This document shows, one piece after another, positions 40,785-48,878 of a stretch of DNA of 64,000 nt. The first letter of the stretch is position 1. Each line of letters begins with the position of its first letter. The notes beneath the pieces are model-generated. The model made no database searches. It had not been told where the DNA came from and saw only the letters and a program-made list of their open reading frames with translations. The translations under genes and the position numbers were made by a program. The DNA comes from Fictibacillus solisalsi (GTDB lineage: Bacteria; Bacillota; Bacilli; Bacillales; Fictibacillaceae): contig NZ_FNHW01000002.1 in NCBI RefSeq assembly GCF_900103485.1, forward strand, positions 62,001 to 126,000, in the 5' to 3' direction.

Positions 40785-42725
40785 TTATGGAAACGGATGG
40801 GGAAAGGGGTTCAGGTCGCTGACGTTCAGCGGTTTTTTTGTATAACCGAGTTTCGCCGGTACGTTTAAGACACGGTCCAATCCTTTCAGGCGAGTCAGAT
40901 GATGCCCGAACGTCATGGGAATCATGCCAGGTATTATGACTTTGACACAATGAAGTCCGTTTCGTTTCAATTCCGGACTGGTTTGATCCACGACGATGAC
41001 TTCCATCTGGAGATCTTGAAAAATGTTCAGGATATCCTTTAAATCGTCAAGCAAATCCGGCTGCTGGCGGGGCGGCGAGAATTCCTCGTCAAAGCGCCTT
41101 ACCGGAGGTTGGGCAAGCAGGAACGACAGTCGTTCTTCTGTTTCCTTTAAGCCGTACAGCATCGAGTGGTCTTCCATTTGTTGGACGAGATAGGAATCAT
41201 GGTACATGCTGACGTATTTTTCCCGGTTCTGTTCGAGCTTTTCGTCCATGTTGAGCAGCATACCGGCAATCTCTTGTACCGCACCTTTTACTGCCCTCAA
41301 AGGATCAATGTGGGCTCCGGCGGCACAAACGACGTTCATTCCTGTCGGCTTTGTGCTTTTGGCAATAGCCCAGATACTTGGGATGCCGTTTTCGGTTGTT
41401 GAATTGTACAGCCGGACTTCATAGCCAGCCACCGTGTGTAGGCGCTCGATCATGAGCTGGAATTCCTGATCATCGATTGATCCGGGATCAAGACACGGTA
41501 GAGGAAGCCGGCCGTACCATGTCATTAGGAAAGAATCACGCTCCACAATTTCAAAAATTCCGTAGAGGATGGCTTCCTCAAGACTGCCGCCAAGTGCACA
41601 GCCGTTCGAGGTTTCATAGACAAACCCTCCGCCGCATCCCAGACTGTAATAGGCAAAGGTCTCTGGGACCAACAGCGGCTGTTTCTGTGTTAGCGAGTAG
41701 CCCCACACCCAATGGATGGATCGGTCAGGAGTGAGCGGCTGGAAAGGAAAATGGGGACGATTGTATTGCTCATCTGTATGAACGCCCACCGCTTTCGGAT
41801 TAAGGGCATGATCTGCCACCTCTTTATACGGCGCATAAACCGTTGTGCGTTTTCCTTTTGGCGCATAACCGCAGTATCTTTCGAGCCCCTCCAAGATGGC
41901 TCCCTGTTCACTTTGAACATAGGAATGGGTGCGTCCGGCGCATAATTCATTGCCCGTCAGCAGGGGCAGATTCACTACCGTATCAGCGAACGGCGAAGTG
42001 AGGTCGTAATGTTTTTGATTCAGAAGACCGGTTCGGTGGTCGATATAATTTCTGCCAAGTATCTTTTCCAGCTCTTCTAATGAGCGGCAGCGGAAGCTTT
42101 TGGGGGAGGTTTTAGGGCTGGGTTTCAAGTGAACTGTTGCTCTTTCTGCTGTATCCTCCGGCAGATTTCCGCATACCGGGCAGTACGGATCAGGCAGAAC
42201 GAGGTGGCTGGATAGCCGGAGCGTATTTAAATGCAGAAGAAAGACATGTTCAAAGGTACGGCTTTTTTTCCCCGACAAGATGTGATGGACTTCCTCCTGT
42301 ATAAGAAGGGAGGCATGTTTTAGACCGAGAGTGGAAGCCCAGGGATCATTTTCCGTTTGAGGATGGTCCATCATATATTCCTTCAGCTGGAAATGTTCTC
42401 TCCGGTTTGAACCGGCCATAAAGATACGCTGGTCTGCGCACTCTGAGCAGCCCTCATGATCAGGCTGAACAAGGGGGCCGATGCAGGCTTCGCCAAAGGC
42501 AATAAACCCCCGTAGCCAGGGAACGTGGGATGAGCGAAAGGCCTCTTCGGCTTTTCGATGTTCCCCGGGTATCCAGGAATCATGAAGCACCAGGGCCAGC
42601 GCTTGTTGATCCAAAACCGCTTCGCTTACTGTAGCTGCCCTTGATAATGGGTACTGTCCGCACAGCTCCCCGTGTACCTGATCAGCCAACATTCCGTTGC
42701 CGATAATAACGATGGATTGGCTCAT
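40785..42725 (-). CDS. E1-like/YcaO fused cyclodehydratase (SagC-SagD type)
   Basis: This 646-residue enzyme carries an N-terminal E1/ThiF-like leader-binding region (MSQSIVIIGNGMLADQ) with two Cys-x-x-Cys pairs (CSECADQR, YCPVCGN) forming a probable zinc site. A YcaO domain follows with SEQGAILEGLERYCG and GGSLEEAILYGIFEIVERDSF, where Glu residues bind Mg-ATP. It ends in the Pro-rich NPFPHPFP tail needed by azoline-forming YcaO proteins. It would activate backbone amides with ATP and cyclise Cys (Ser/Thr) residues. The frame extends upstream, but the ATG at 42725 overlaps the preceding stop (ATGA). Confidence 0.92.
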   Translation of the reverse strand: MSQSIVIIGNGMLADQVHGELCGQYPLSRAATVSEAVLDQQALALVLHDSWIPGEHRKAEEAFRSSHVPWLRGFIAFGEACIGPLVQPDHEGCSECADQRIFMAGSNRREHFQLKEYMMDHPQTENDPWASTLGLKHASLLIQEEVHHILSGKKSRTFEHVFLLHLNTLRLSSHLVLPDPYCPVCGNLPEDTAERATVHLKPSPKTSPKSFRCRSLEELEKILGRNYIDHRTGLLNQKHYDLTSPFADTVVNLPLLTGNELCAGRTHSYVQSEQGAILEGLERYCGYAPKGKRTTVYAPYKEVADHALNPKAVGVHTDEQYNRPHFPFQPLTPDRSIHWVWGYSLTQKQPLLVPETFAYYSLGCGGGFVYETSNGCALGGSLEEAILYGIFEIVERDSFLMTWYGRLPLPCLDPGSIDDQEFQLMIERLHTVAGYEVRLYNSTTENGIPSIWAIAKSTKPTGMNVVCAAGAHIDPLRAVKGAVQEIAGMLLNMDEKLEQNREKYVSMYHDSYLVQQMEDHSMLYGLKETEERLSFLLAQPPVRRFDEEFSPPRQQPDLLDDLKDILNIFQDLQMEVIVVDQTSPELKRNGLHCVKVIIPGMIPMTFGHHLTRLKGLDRVLNVPAKLGYTKKPLNVSDLNPFPHPFP

Positions 42726-44608
42726 GTTTGTTCCACCCCGCTTAGCACCACACCAAAAATATCCTTTGTATGTTCGTTGAAAAAGGATTCCGCTTGCAGT
42801 TCGTAAAATTGAACCTTCTGGTTTAGCCGGTTTAAAGGAGACAGAAAAGTTTCCTTCCATGTTTCTTCGTTAAAGGAAAACTCGGGCTGTTTCTCTTTAT
42901 AGACAGTAACAGAGGAAGCGGTAACCCCATATGGTAAATGACAGGTTTCCTTATCCTGAGCAGTTATCAAAGCCGTTTGCAAAGCACGGCTTACCGCCAT
43001 CTTTTGATTCAGTCCCACACTTCCATGCCAATTTTCGCCGGCCTTAACCCAAATCACTGGAAAACCGAGAACAGCTTCTCCAGAAAAGAGCTGAGGAGCC
43101 GGTTTGAGGGTTTTCAATGACTGCCATAAAAATTGGCACCGTTCATCTTCAAGGGAAGACAGGTTCAAAGGCGTTTCGCTGACAAAGTAATCCTGCTTTT
43201 TCTGAAACACCTCGTGAAGGGCATTCTGCAGTGCCCTGCCCATACCTTCCTCAGCGGTTTGGCCAATCCCCGCTCCCCAATTGAAGGGCCGGTTTTCACC
43301 AAAGAACTCGTTTTCATAGTTGCTGATATATTGTTCGAGGCCAAACAGACCCGCTTCAAGACGGGCTTCCTCATGGGTGAGACCTGAGCAAACGAGTTCG
43401 GGAAAGAGCCTGGATGGACCTTCTGAACGCGGATCAGCAACTTGAACCTTACACTGTGATAGCGGGAGCTGAGATAAATCAGCTTCCTCCCAAACATGAA
43501 AGATACCCGCTTCCGTCGACGTGATATGGAGGAAAAGGGGATACAGATTTGTTGGCTGATGGGCGCGGGTTTCAAGAAATTGAGCCGGGTTTTCAATAGG
43601 CTCTGCAGATACACGGCCGTTTATCAAAGGATGGGGAAGAAACGGCTGCCAGGTTCCTTCAAGTGTTTCAAGGTTGAGCTGGTAAAAGGATGTATCCTTC
43701 CGACCTTCATACACCCCTGTGACTTCTTTAAACCATTCAAAAACAGCCACGTTTGCCAACAGGGCACAAGCCGTTTGAGAAGGAGAAGTATGTGGTGCTT
43801 GATTCCGACACTGGTGAATGCGGCGAAACGCAGATTCCCAGGAAACTTCCGATTTGGCAGTGACGACAGGGCCGGCAAAAGCAAGGCCGTTTGAAATAGT
43901 AACCGGAAGAAAAGTCTTTCCCTGTTTCTTGCAAAGGGAATGAAGGGCATGAAGCTCGGTTAGATCACTGCCATGGGAACTGTAAAGAACAGAATCATAG
44001 GGTTTTAGCTCCGTGCTCCAATCATTTTTCAGGGATTGCATAATGGTGATTTTTGACTCGGAATCTTTCTTTGCGGCTTTTTTCATCATTTCATGCAGGC
44101 GAGGGCGCAGGGATTGTTGGGACTCGGTGAGGAAGATGGTAAAGCAAGGGAGACCGGATTGGATGAGAGATTGAACAAGAGAGGGAAGAAGGGAATCGGC
44201 TCCCATTACTGCGGCTTTTGTCTGGCGGTAAACCTGGAACCGGTAGGCTCCTGAATCTCGGATTTGGTCCAAATATTCGATTTGGGAAGCGTATTGACTA
44301 AGAACAGTTTCTGCCAGCTGGTGAGGTATGTTTTGGCTAACATCCCGGGCAAAACCGTTCTCGTACAGAATCTGGACGATTTTATAGACCTGTTCTTGAA
44401 AAGCCTCCGGCAGCCCATTTGTAATGGCTTGAAGGGTGTGGGTTCCGTCAAGCATCGGTGTCAGCCTTTCCAGCCAGCGGTCAATGGTGCTGCCTTCCAT
44501 TCGTAACGATTTTTCATTGTTCCGGACAGCCACTCCCTGGTTCGAATCAGGAATGATAAACGTGTCCCTGTTCATTTTTAAGCACATTGAATCATTAACC
44601 TTTTGCAT
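42722..44608 (-). CDS. Putative thiazole-containing bacteriocin maturation protein (ThiF-like)
   Basis: A 628-residue protein of the family annotated in Bacillus next to heterocycloanthracin/TOMM genes (ocin_ThiF_like). It opens with MQKVNDSMCLKMNRDTFIIPD and has a degenerate Rossmann-like region near QTKAAVMGADSLLPSLVQSL. The central part contains SPSQTACALLANVAVFEWFKEVTGV, typical of E1-like proteins that have lost catalysis. It probably helps bind the leader peptide or assemble the cyclodehydratase complex. GGAGGG precedes the ATG; it overlaps the YcaO gene by 4 bases. Confidence 0.88.
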   Translation of the reverse strand: MQKVNDSMCLKMNRDTFIIPDSNQGVAVRNNEKSLRMEGSTIDRWLERLTPMLDGTHTLQAITNGLPEAFQEQVYKIVQILYENGFARDVSQNIPHQLAETVLSQYASQIEYLDQIRDSGAYRFQVYRQTKAAVMGADSLLPSLVQSLIQSGLPCFTIFLTESQQSLRPRLHEMMKKAAKKDSESKITIMQSLKNDWSTELKPYDSVLYSSHGSDLTELHALHSLCKKQGKTFLPVTISNGLAFAGPVVTAKSEVSWESAFRRIHQCRNQAPHTSPSQTACALLANVAVFEWFKEVTGVYEGRKDTSFYQLNLETLEGTWQPFLPHPLINGRVSAEPIENPAQFLETRAHQPTNLYPLFLHITSTEAGIFHVWEEADLSQLPLSQCKVQVADPRSEGPSRLFPELVCSGLTHEEARLEAGLFGLEQYISNYENEFFGENRPFNWGAGIGQTAEEGMGRALQNALHEVFQKKQDYFVSETPLNLSSLEDERCQFLWQSLKTLKPAPQLFSGEAVLGFPVIWVKAGENWHGSVGLNQKMAVSRALQTALITAQDKETCHLPYGVTASSVTVYKEKQPEFSFNEETWKETFLSPLNRLNQKVQFYELQAESFFNEHTKDIFGVVLSGVEQT

Positions 44609-44694
44609 GAAGGCCCTCCTTTTCAGAAAACTCGATTATGACATCATTTAACTGTATGGATCGCTGATTGTCCTTTATGTCTGTCTCCATAAAG

Positions 44695-44729
44695 AAAAGC
44701 CCTGCATTTTGAAAGGATGCAAGACTTTT
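44695..44729 (-). terminator. Attenuator hairpin between precursor and maturation genes
   Basis: On the minus strand AAAAGTCTTGCAT pairs with ATGCAGGGCTTTT, using two G-U pairs that exist only in this orientation, followed by CTTTA. Partial termination here would make more precursor mRNA than enzyme mRNA, common in bacteriocin operons. Confidence 0.65.
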
Positions 44730-44752
44730 CTTTGTGTCCCTGATTCTTTTAC

Positions 44753-45067
44753 TTAACGGTGGCCTCCGCAATGGCCGCCACAACCGCCGCAGCGTCCGCC
44801 GCAACCGCCACAGCGTGCACAACCGCCGCAGCGCGCACAACCGCCGCATCCCGCACAGCGGGCACAGCCAACGCACCCGACACAACCGCCGCAGCCGCCA
44901 CAGCCTCCGCATGGTCCGATGCAGGTCCCAACCACACAGACACCAACGACGACACACTGTCGCGCAGGATCATTCATGTCCTGATACTGCGGATAGTTCG
45001 GCTGAACATTGCTGACATTGACATCTTCCGTGTTTAATCCCTCAAGATTCCACTTGAATTCATCCAA
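44753..45067 (-). CDS. Heterocycloanthracin/sonorensin-type TOMM precursor peptide
   Basis: The 104-residue precursor has an acidic leader (~1-37: MDEFKWNLEGLNTEDVNV to MNDPARQ) and a core with 19 cysteines. From residue ~52 the core consists mainly of three-residue units C-G-G, C-V-G, C-A-R (segment CGGCGGCGGCVGCVGCARC). It resembles the heterocycloanthracin/sonorensin family, whose Cys residues become thiazoles. The start is a TTG, eight bases after GGAGG; the nearby ATG is out of frame. It lies 144 bases ahead of the three modification genes. Confidence 0.9.
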   Translation of the reverse strand: MDEFKWNLEGLNTEDVNVSNVQPNYPQYQDMNDPARQCVVVGVCVVGTCIGPCGGCGGCGGCVGCVGCARCAGCGGCARCGGCARCGGCGGRCGGCGGHCGGHR

Positions 45068-45153
45068 TACGATAACCTCCTTTGCCTAAAAAGGTTGAAC
45101 GAACTAAAGACAACGCAAGGGACGTTCTGTCTTCCTGACAACTACCCTCACCA

Positions 45154-45162
45154 TAAAGTATG
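45154..45162 (-). promoter_or_regulatory. Possible sigma-K-like -10 element upstream of the precursor
   Basis: On the minus strand CATACTTTA matches the sigma-K -10 pattern CATANNNTA, with AAC about 17 bases further upstream as a weak -35. It lies about 87 bases before the TTG start. No good sigma-A promoter is evident, so mother-cell sporulation control is possible but speculative. Confidence 0.25.
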
Positions 45163-45292
45163 GATTCTGCTTGTACCAAGTTACCGACAGGAGCGGAATC
45201 CTGCACTTATGGGCTAAAGACTCGCTGAAATCCTGTCTTTAATAAAGAGGTTGTACATATACTGATTCATCAAGAACAAAAGGGGAGGTATT

Positions 45293-46015
45293 GTGGAGAT
45301 TAACCTTGGAATCTACATCAGTGCTTTGGGGACGGTTCTCGGAGCCTTGCCAGCGTTGTTAATCCGTAATGTATCCCACCGTGTAAAGGATAACCTGCTG
45401 GCATACAGTGCAGGGATTATGGTGGCGGCTTCTGCTTATGCATTAATTCCATCTACTTTAAAACTCTCAAATATGTTTGTCCTGACCGTTGGCATCCTGG
45501 TTGGAACCGCCGTGCTCACCCTGCTGGAGATTGTTCTACCCCATCAGGATGCAGGACATGGAGCTGACTCTGCTCAAATCCGCCCGCTTCTCATCATTGC
45601 GGCCATGGCTATACATAATATTCCTGAAGGAATTTCCGTCGGGGTGAGCTATGCCAGTCAGTTTGCTGAATTAGGGTCTTTGGTTTCTTTTTCGATCGGC
45701 CTGCAAAATATACCGGAGGGTTTTCTTGTATGCCTCTTTCTTGTAACGAACCGGATACCAAGATTACAGGCCTTTTTATATACGGCTTTTACAGGTTTAA
45801 TCGAATGTGTATCTTCGCTCATCGGGCTGCAGCTATCCGATGCATTTCTTGGCATCGTTCCATATGGACTGGCTTTTGCGGCAGGTGCTATGCTGTTTGT
45901 CGTATACAAAGAGCTGATCCCTGAAAGCCATGGTGATGGAAACGAACGCTCAGCAACCTTTTCGTTTGTCATCGGGCTGATTTCAATGATCTATCTCACC
46001 AACTTATCATTGTAG
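45293..46015 (+). CDS. ZIP-family metal transporter
   Basis: The 240-residue, eight-helix protein is a ZupT/ZIP-type divalent metal importer. The metal-site helix IIAAMAIHNIPEGISVGVSY and the following QNIPEGFLVCLFL contain the conserved H-N-x-P-E-G and N-x-P-E-G motifs. Zinc is the usual substrate, though iron or manganese is possible. The start is a GTG preceded by GGGGAGG. Divergent from the bacteriocin cluster; no functional link is shown. Confidence 0.88.
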   Translation: MEINLGIYISALGTVLGALPALLIRNVSHRVKDNLLAYSAGIMVAASAYALIPSTLKLSNMFVLTVGILVGTAVLTLLEIVLPHQDAGHGADSAQIRPLLIIAAMAIHNIPEGISVGVSYASQFAELGSLVSFSIGLQNIPEGFLVCLFLVTNRIPRLQAFLYTAFTGLIECVSSLIGLQLSDAFLGIVPYGLAFAAGAMLFVVYKELIPESHGDGNERSATFSFVIGLISMIYLTNLSL

Positions 46016-46040
46016 ATTGAAGAAGCTAAAAAAATGACAA

Positions 46041-46076
46041 AAGGCAGCCACCCTGATGGGAGAGCTGCCTTCTTAT
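46041..46076. terminator. Bidirectional terminator, ZIP / abgB
   Basis: AAGGCAGC (46041-46048) and GCTGCCTT (46064-46071) form the stem; A-rich and T-rich flanks suit both directions. Confidence 0.8.
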
Positions 46077-46085
46077 TAATCATCT

Positions 46086-47522
46086 TTAAAGCGGAGAAGG
46101 CGTAACCCCTTCTGGTATGGGACAATCATACGTTTGCCCTTCTGTTTGACTGTCCAGTTCATCCTTGGCCTGCTTCACAATCTCTGGGTCCTGAAGAATC
46201 TCCCATGCTGTGCCGGCCAGCACTTTCGCTGCCTGAAGCATGCCTTTGTGGGCCAGGGAGGTGGCACCCTGGCTGACGAGCTGCCAGGTATGGAGCGGTG
46301 TTCCAAAAACAAAGCAGGATCCGAAGAATTGGGCGGTCGGCACTGTCCAGCTGACATCGCCCACATCGGTAGAACCGAACATCAGCTCAGTCGTTTCTTC
46401 AAACGGAAGAACGGCTTCAAGGAATGTGCTATTAACGGTCTTCAGCCGGCTATTAGGCGTGAGCTTGTTGATTTCCTGGATCGTATTTTGAATATCATCT
46501 GCGGTAATCTGCTGGTGAATTTCCTCTGCAAACTTCATCTCGTTCTGGTCATAGTCAGGAATCCCATAGATTTCAAGCTGTTTATGCATAATGCTACCGA
46601 GCGAGGTGTTTGGCAAGTAATTGGAGCACGCTTTATCGAACCGGACATCGACCTCGGTTTCTGTCATGAGTGCTGCGCCTTTGGCAATGTTCAGCACCCG
46701 GTTGTAGATGCTCTTCACATCGCTCATTTGCGGCCCTCGGATGAGATAAAGCACCTCAGCTTCCGGCTGAACGACGTTCGGTGACAGTCCGCCCGTATTG
46801 GTGATGGCATAGTGGACGCGTGCTTCGGGAATGATATGCTCGCGCAAATAATTGACACCAACATTCATGAGCTCTACCGCATCCAGTGCGCTTCTTCCCA
46901 GGTGGGGAGAGTTAGCGGCATGGGACGCTTTTCCTTTGAACGTAAACGCAATCTGATAGTTTGCGAGAGACGAGAATGAAAAGATGCCGCTGTAAGAGCC
47001 CGGATGCCATGTGAGGGCACAATCGGCATCCTCAAACAGTCCTTCTCTTATCATGAAAGTTTTTCCGGATCCGCCTTCTTCACCCGGACAGCCATAGTAT
47101 TTAATGGTTCCCTTTACTCCTTCTGCTTCCATCTGTTTTTTTAAGGTAATGGCAGCCGCTAGAGGAGCGGTTCCAAGAAGGTTATGTCCGCACCCATGGC
47201 CGTTGCCGTTTGGGACCACAGGATTTGGTAAAGCTGTCTTTGCGTGCTGGCTTAATCCGGGGAGGGCGTCATATTCACCCAGAAGTGCAATGACGGGCTT
47301 GCCCTGTCCATACGTAGCGATAAAGGCCGTCTCGATTCCGCCAACGCCACGTTCTACATTGAATCCTTCTTTCTCAAGCGTACCGGCAAGAAGGTCAAAA
47401 GATTGGTATTCTTCGAATCTCGTTTCTGCCAAACCCCAGATGGTGTCGCTGAGGTTAATATACGTATCCCGGTTTTCTTCAATGAGTTTTTCAATTTGGG
47501 AGACAGACTCTGCTATTTTCAT
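46086..47522 (-). CDS. abgB: AbgB-like M20 amidohydrolase
   Basis: The 478-residue protein matches the B subunit of p-aminobenzoyl-glutamate hydrolase: metal-ligand motif NGHGCGHNLLGTAPLAAAI, then CPGEEGGSGKTFM with the catalytic Glu, and TDVGDVSWTVP. The E. coli subunit is nearly the same length (481). With AbgA it cleaves the folate breakdown product p-aminobenzoyl-glutamate to p-aminobenzoate and glutamate. The frame opens at a GTG, part of the GGCGGTG binding site; the ATG at 47522 is the likely start. Confidence 0.85.
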   Translation of the reverse strand: MKIAESVSQIEKLIEENRDTYINLSDTIWGLAETRFEEYQSFDLLAGTLEKEGFNVERGVGGIETAFIATYGQGKPVIALLGEYDALPGLSQHAKTALPNPVVPNGNGHGCGHNLLGTAPLAAAITLKKQMEAEGVKGTIKYYGCPGEEGGSGKTFMIREGLFEDADCALTWHPGSYSGIFSFSSLANYQIAFTFKGKASHAANSPHLGRSALDAVELMNVGVNYLREHIIPEARVHYAITNTGGLSPNVVQPEAEVLYLIRGPQMSDVKSIYNRVLNIAKGAALMTETEVDVRFDKACSNYLPNTSLGSIMHKQLEIYGIPDYDQNEMKFAEEIHQQITADDIQNTIQEINKLTPNSRLKTVNSTFLEAVLPFEETTELMFGSTDVGDVSWTVPTAQFFGSCFVFGTPLHTWQLVSQGATSLAHKGMLQAAKVLAGTAWEILQDPEIVKQAKDELDSQTEGQTYDCPIPEGVTPSPL

Positions 47523-47534
47523 AATTAACACCGC

Positions 47535-48848
47535 CTATTTAAGAATGAATTTCTCAACATGGGACACGAGCTTTTCAAGGGAGGAAACCGCAATTTTCAT
47601 GGCCGATTCATCAATATCGAATTTCTCGTGATGATGGCCGGCAGCAAGCGTTGTCCCGAAGATCAGATACGTGGCATAGCCGCCAAGCTCTTTGACTCGT
47701 TCCAGCATATAGGTCGCATCCTCGGAGCCCGAGCCAAACGGGGAATCACTGATCACTGAGTCTACACCCTCGATATCCTTGACGATTTCTTCCACGTACG
47801 TTTTTAGCTCCGGACTAGAATCACTCGTCTTGGCCTCACCCACAACTTCCGTTTTGACTTCCACATCATGCATGGAGGCAGCTCCGTAAATGATGTTCAG
47901 CGCTTGTTTGAGGATATATTGATTGATCTCGGTCGTTTCGCCACGAGTTTCCACTTTTAAATGTGCCGAAGAAGGAATGATATTTCGTCCGGTTCCGGCT
48001 TGAAACACACCAACGTTAATTCTGGATTGGCCGGCGCTGTGCCTGCTGATGCCGTACAGATTCAGTACAGCCGTCGAGGCAGCGAGGAGCGCGTTTTTTC
48101 CGTCTTCCGGATTGCTTCCGGCATGTGCGGCTTGCCCTGTATAGTCCACATCAATTTTTGTGGTGGACAGGAATCCATTGGCTCCGCTCACGATCTGTCC
48201 GAGCGGAATGCCCACGCCGATATGAGAGGCAAAAAAGACATCCACGTCATCAACAACACCTGCCGCTACCATGGATTTGGCCCCGCGGACACCTTCTTCT
48301 GCCGGCTGAAAGATCAATTTTATTCTTCCGGTCAGTTCGTTCTTTTTATCGGATAAAAGCTTGGCCAGGCCAAGACCGATGGAAGTGTGGGCATCATGGC
48401 CGCAGGCGTGCATCATGTTGACGTTTCGGGATTGAAAGCCTTCCTTCACCGGCACATGGGAGGCATCTGACGACTCCTTCAAATCGAGCGCGTCCATGTC
48501 AAAACGAAGCCCGACCGTTGGCCCGGGTTTGCCTGTGTCCAGGAGGCCGACCACTCCGGTAAAGCCGCCAGATAAATAAGGAAGCCACTTGGGAGCAGCT
48601 CCCTGGGCAAGCGCACGTTCTTCCTGTTCTTTTAAAAAGGATTCGGGAGGCACACCCATGCGGGACTCTTCATCTACCACTTCCTTTCCTGCCTTTACTT
48701 CATACCCCCACTCTTCCAGACGGGATGCTACAAGTGATGCCGTACGGAATTCCACCCATCCAGATTCGGCGTGCTGGTGGAAGTCTCTGCGCCATTCTAT
48801 AATTTGCGGATATAAATCATGAACAGAACTTGTTTTTGTTGTTGTCAT
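47535..48848 (-). CDS. abgA: AbgA-like M20 amidohydrolase
   Basis: A 437-residue M20 metallo-amidohydrolase similar in size to E. coli AbgA (436). Metal and catalytic motifs are visible: MMHACGHDAHTSIGLGLA, IFQPAEEGVRGAKSMVAAG and GSGSEDATYMLERV. It lies between the transporter gene and abgB, 12 bases before the latter, and probably forms the heteromeric hydrolase with AbgB. GGAGAGTGAT precedes the ATG. Confidence 0.85.
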   Translation of the reverse strand: MTTTKTSSVHDLYPQIIEWRRDFHQHAESGWVEFRTASLVASRLEEWGYEVKAGKEVVDEESRMGVPPESFLKEQEERALAQGAAPKWLPYLSGGFTGVVGLLDTGKPGPTVGLRFDMDALDLKESSDASHVPVKEGFQSRNVNMMHACGHDAHTSIGLGLAKLLSDKKNELTGRIKLIFQPAEEGVRGAKSMVAAGVVDDVDVFFASHIGVGIPLGQIVSGANGFLSTTKIDVDYTGQAAHAGSNPEDGKNALLAASTAVLNLYGISRHSAGQSRINVGVFQAGTGRNIIPSSAHLKVETRGETTEINQYILKQALNIIYGAASMHDVEVKTEVVGEAKTSDSSPELKTYVEEIVKDIEGVDSVISDSPFGSGSEDATYMLERVKELGGYATYLIFGTTLAAGHHHEKFDIDESAMKIAVSSLEKLVSHVEKFILK

Positions 48849-48878
48849 TTGTAATCACTCTCCACGATGTTCAAAGTT

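Noticed and set aside
44753-44900. CRISPR-like short repeats
   Set aside because: The 9-base periodicity is the codon pattern of the three-residue Cys units in the precursor core; there are no unique spacers or cas genes.
44734-45037. Plus-strand Ala/Thr-rich and His/Arg-rich frames over the bacteriocin precursor
   Set aside because: They arise from reading the Cys-Gly-Gly repeat in other frames or on the other strand. The minus-strand frame with leader, TTG start and GGAGG is the real one.
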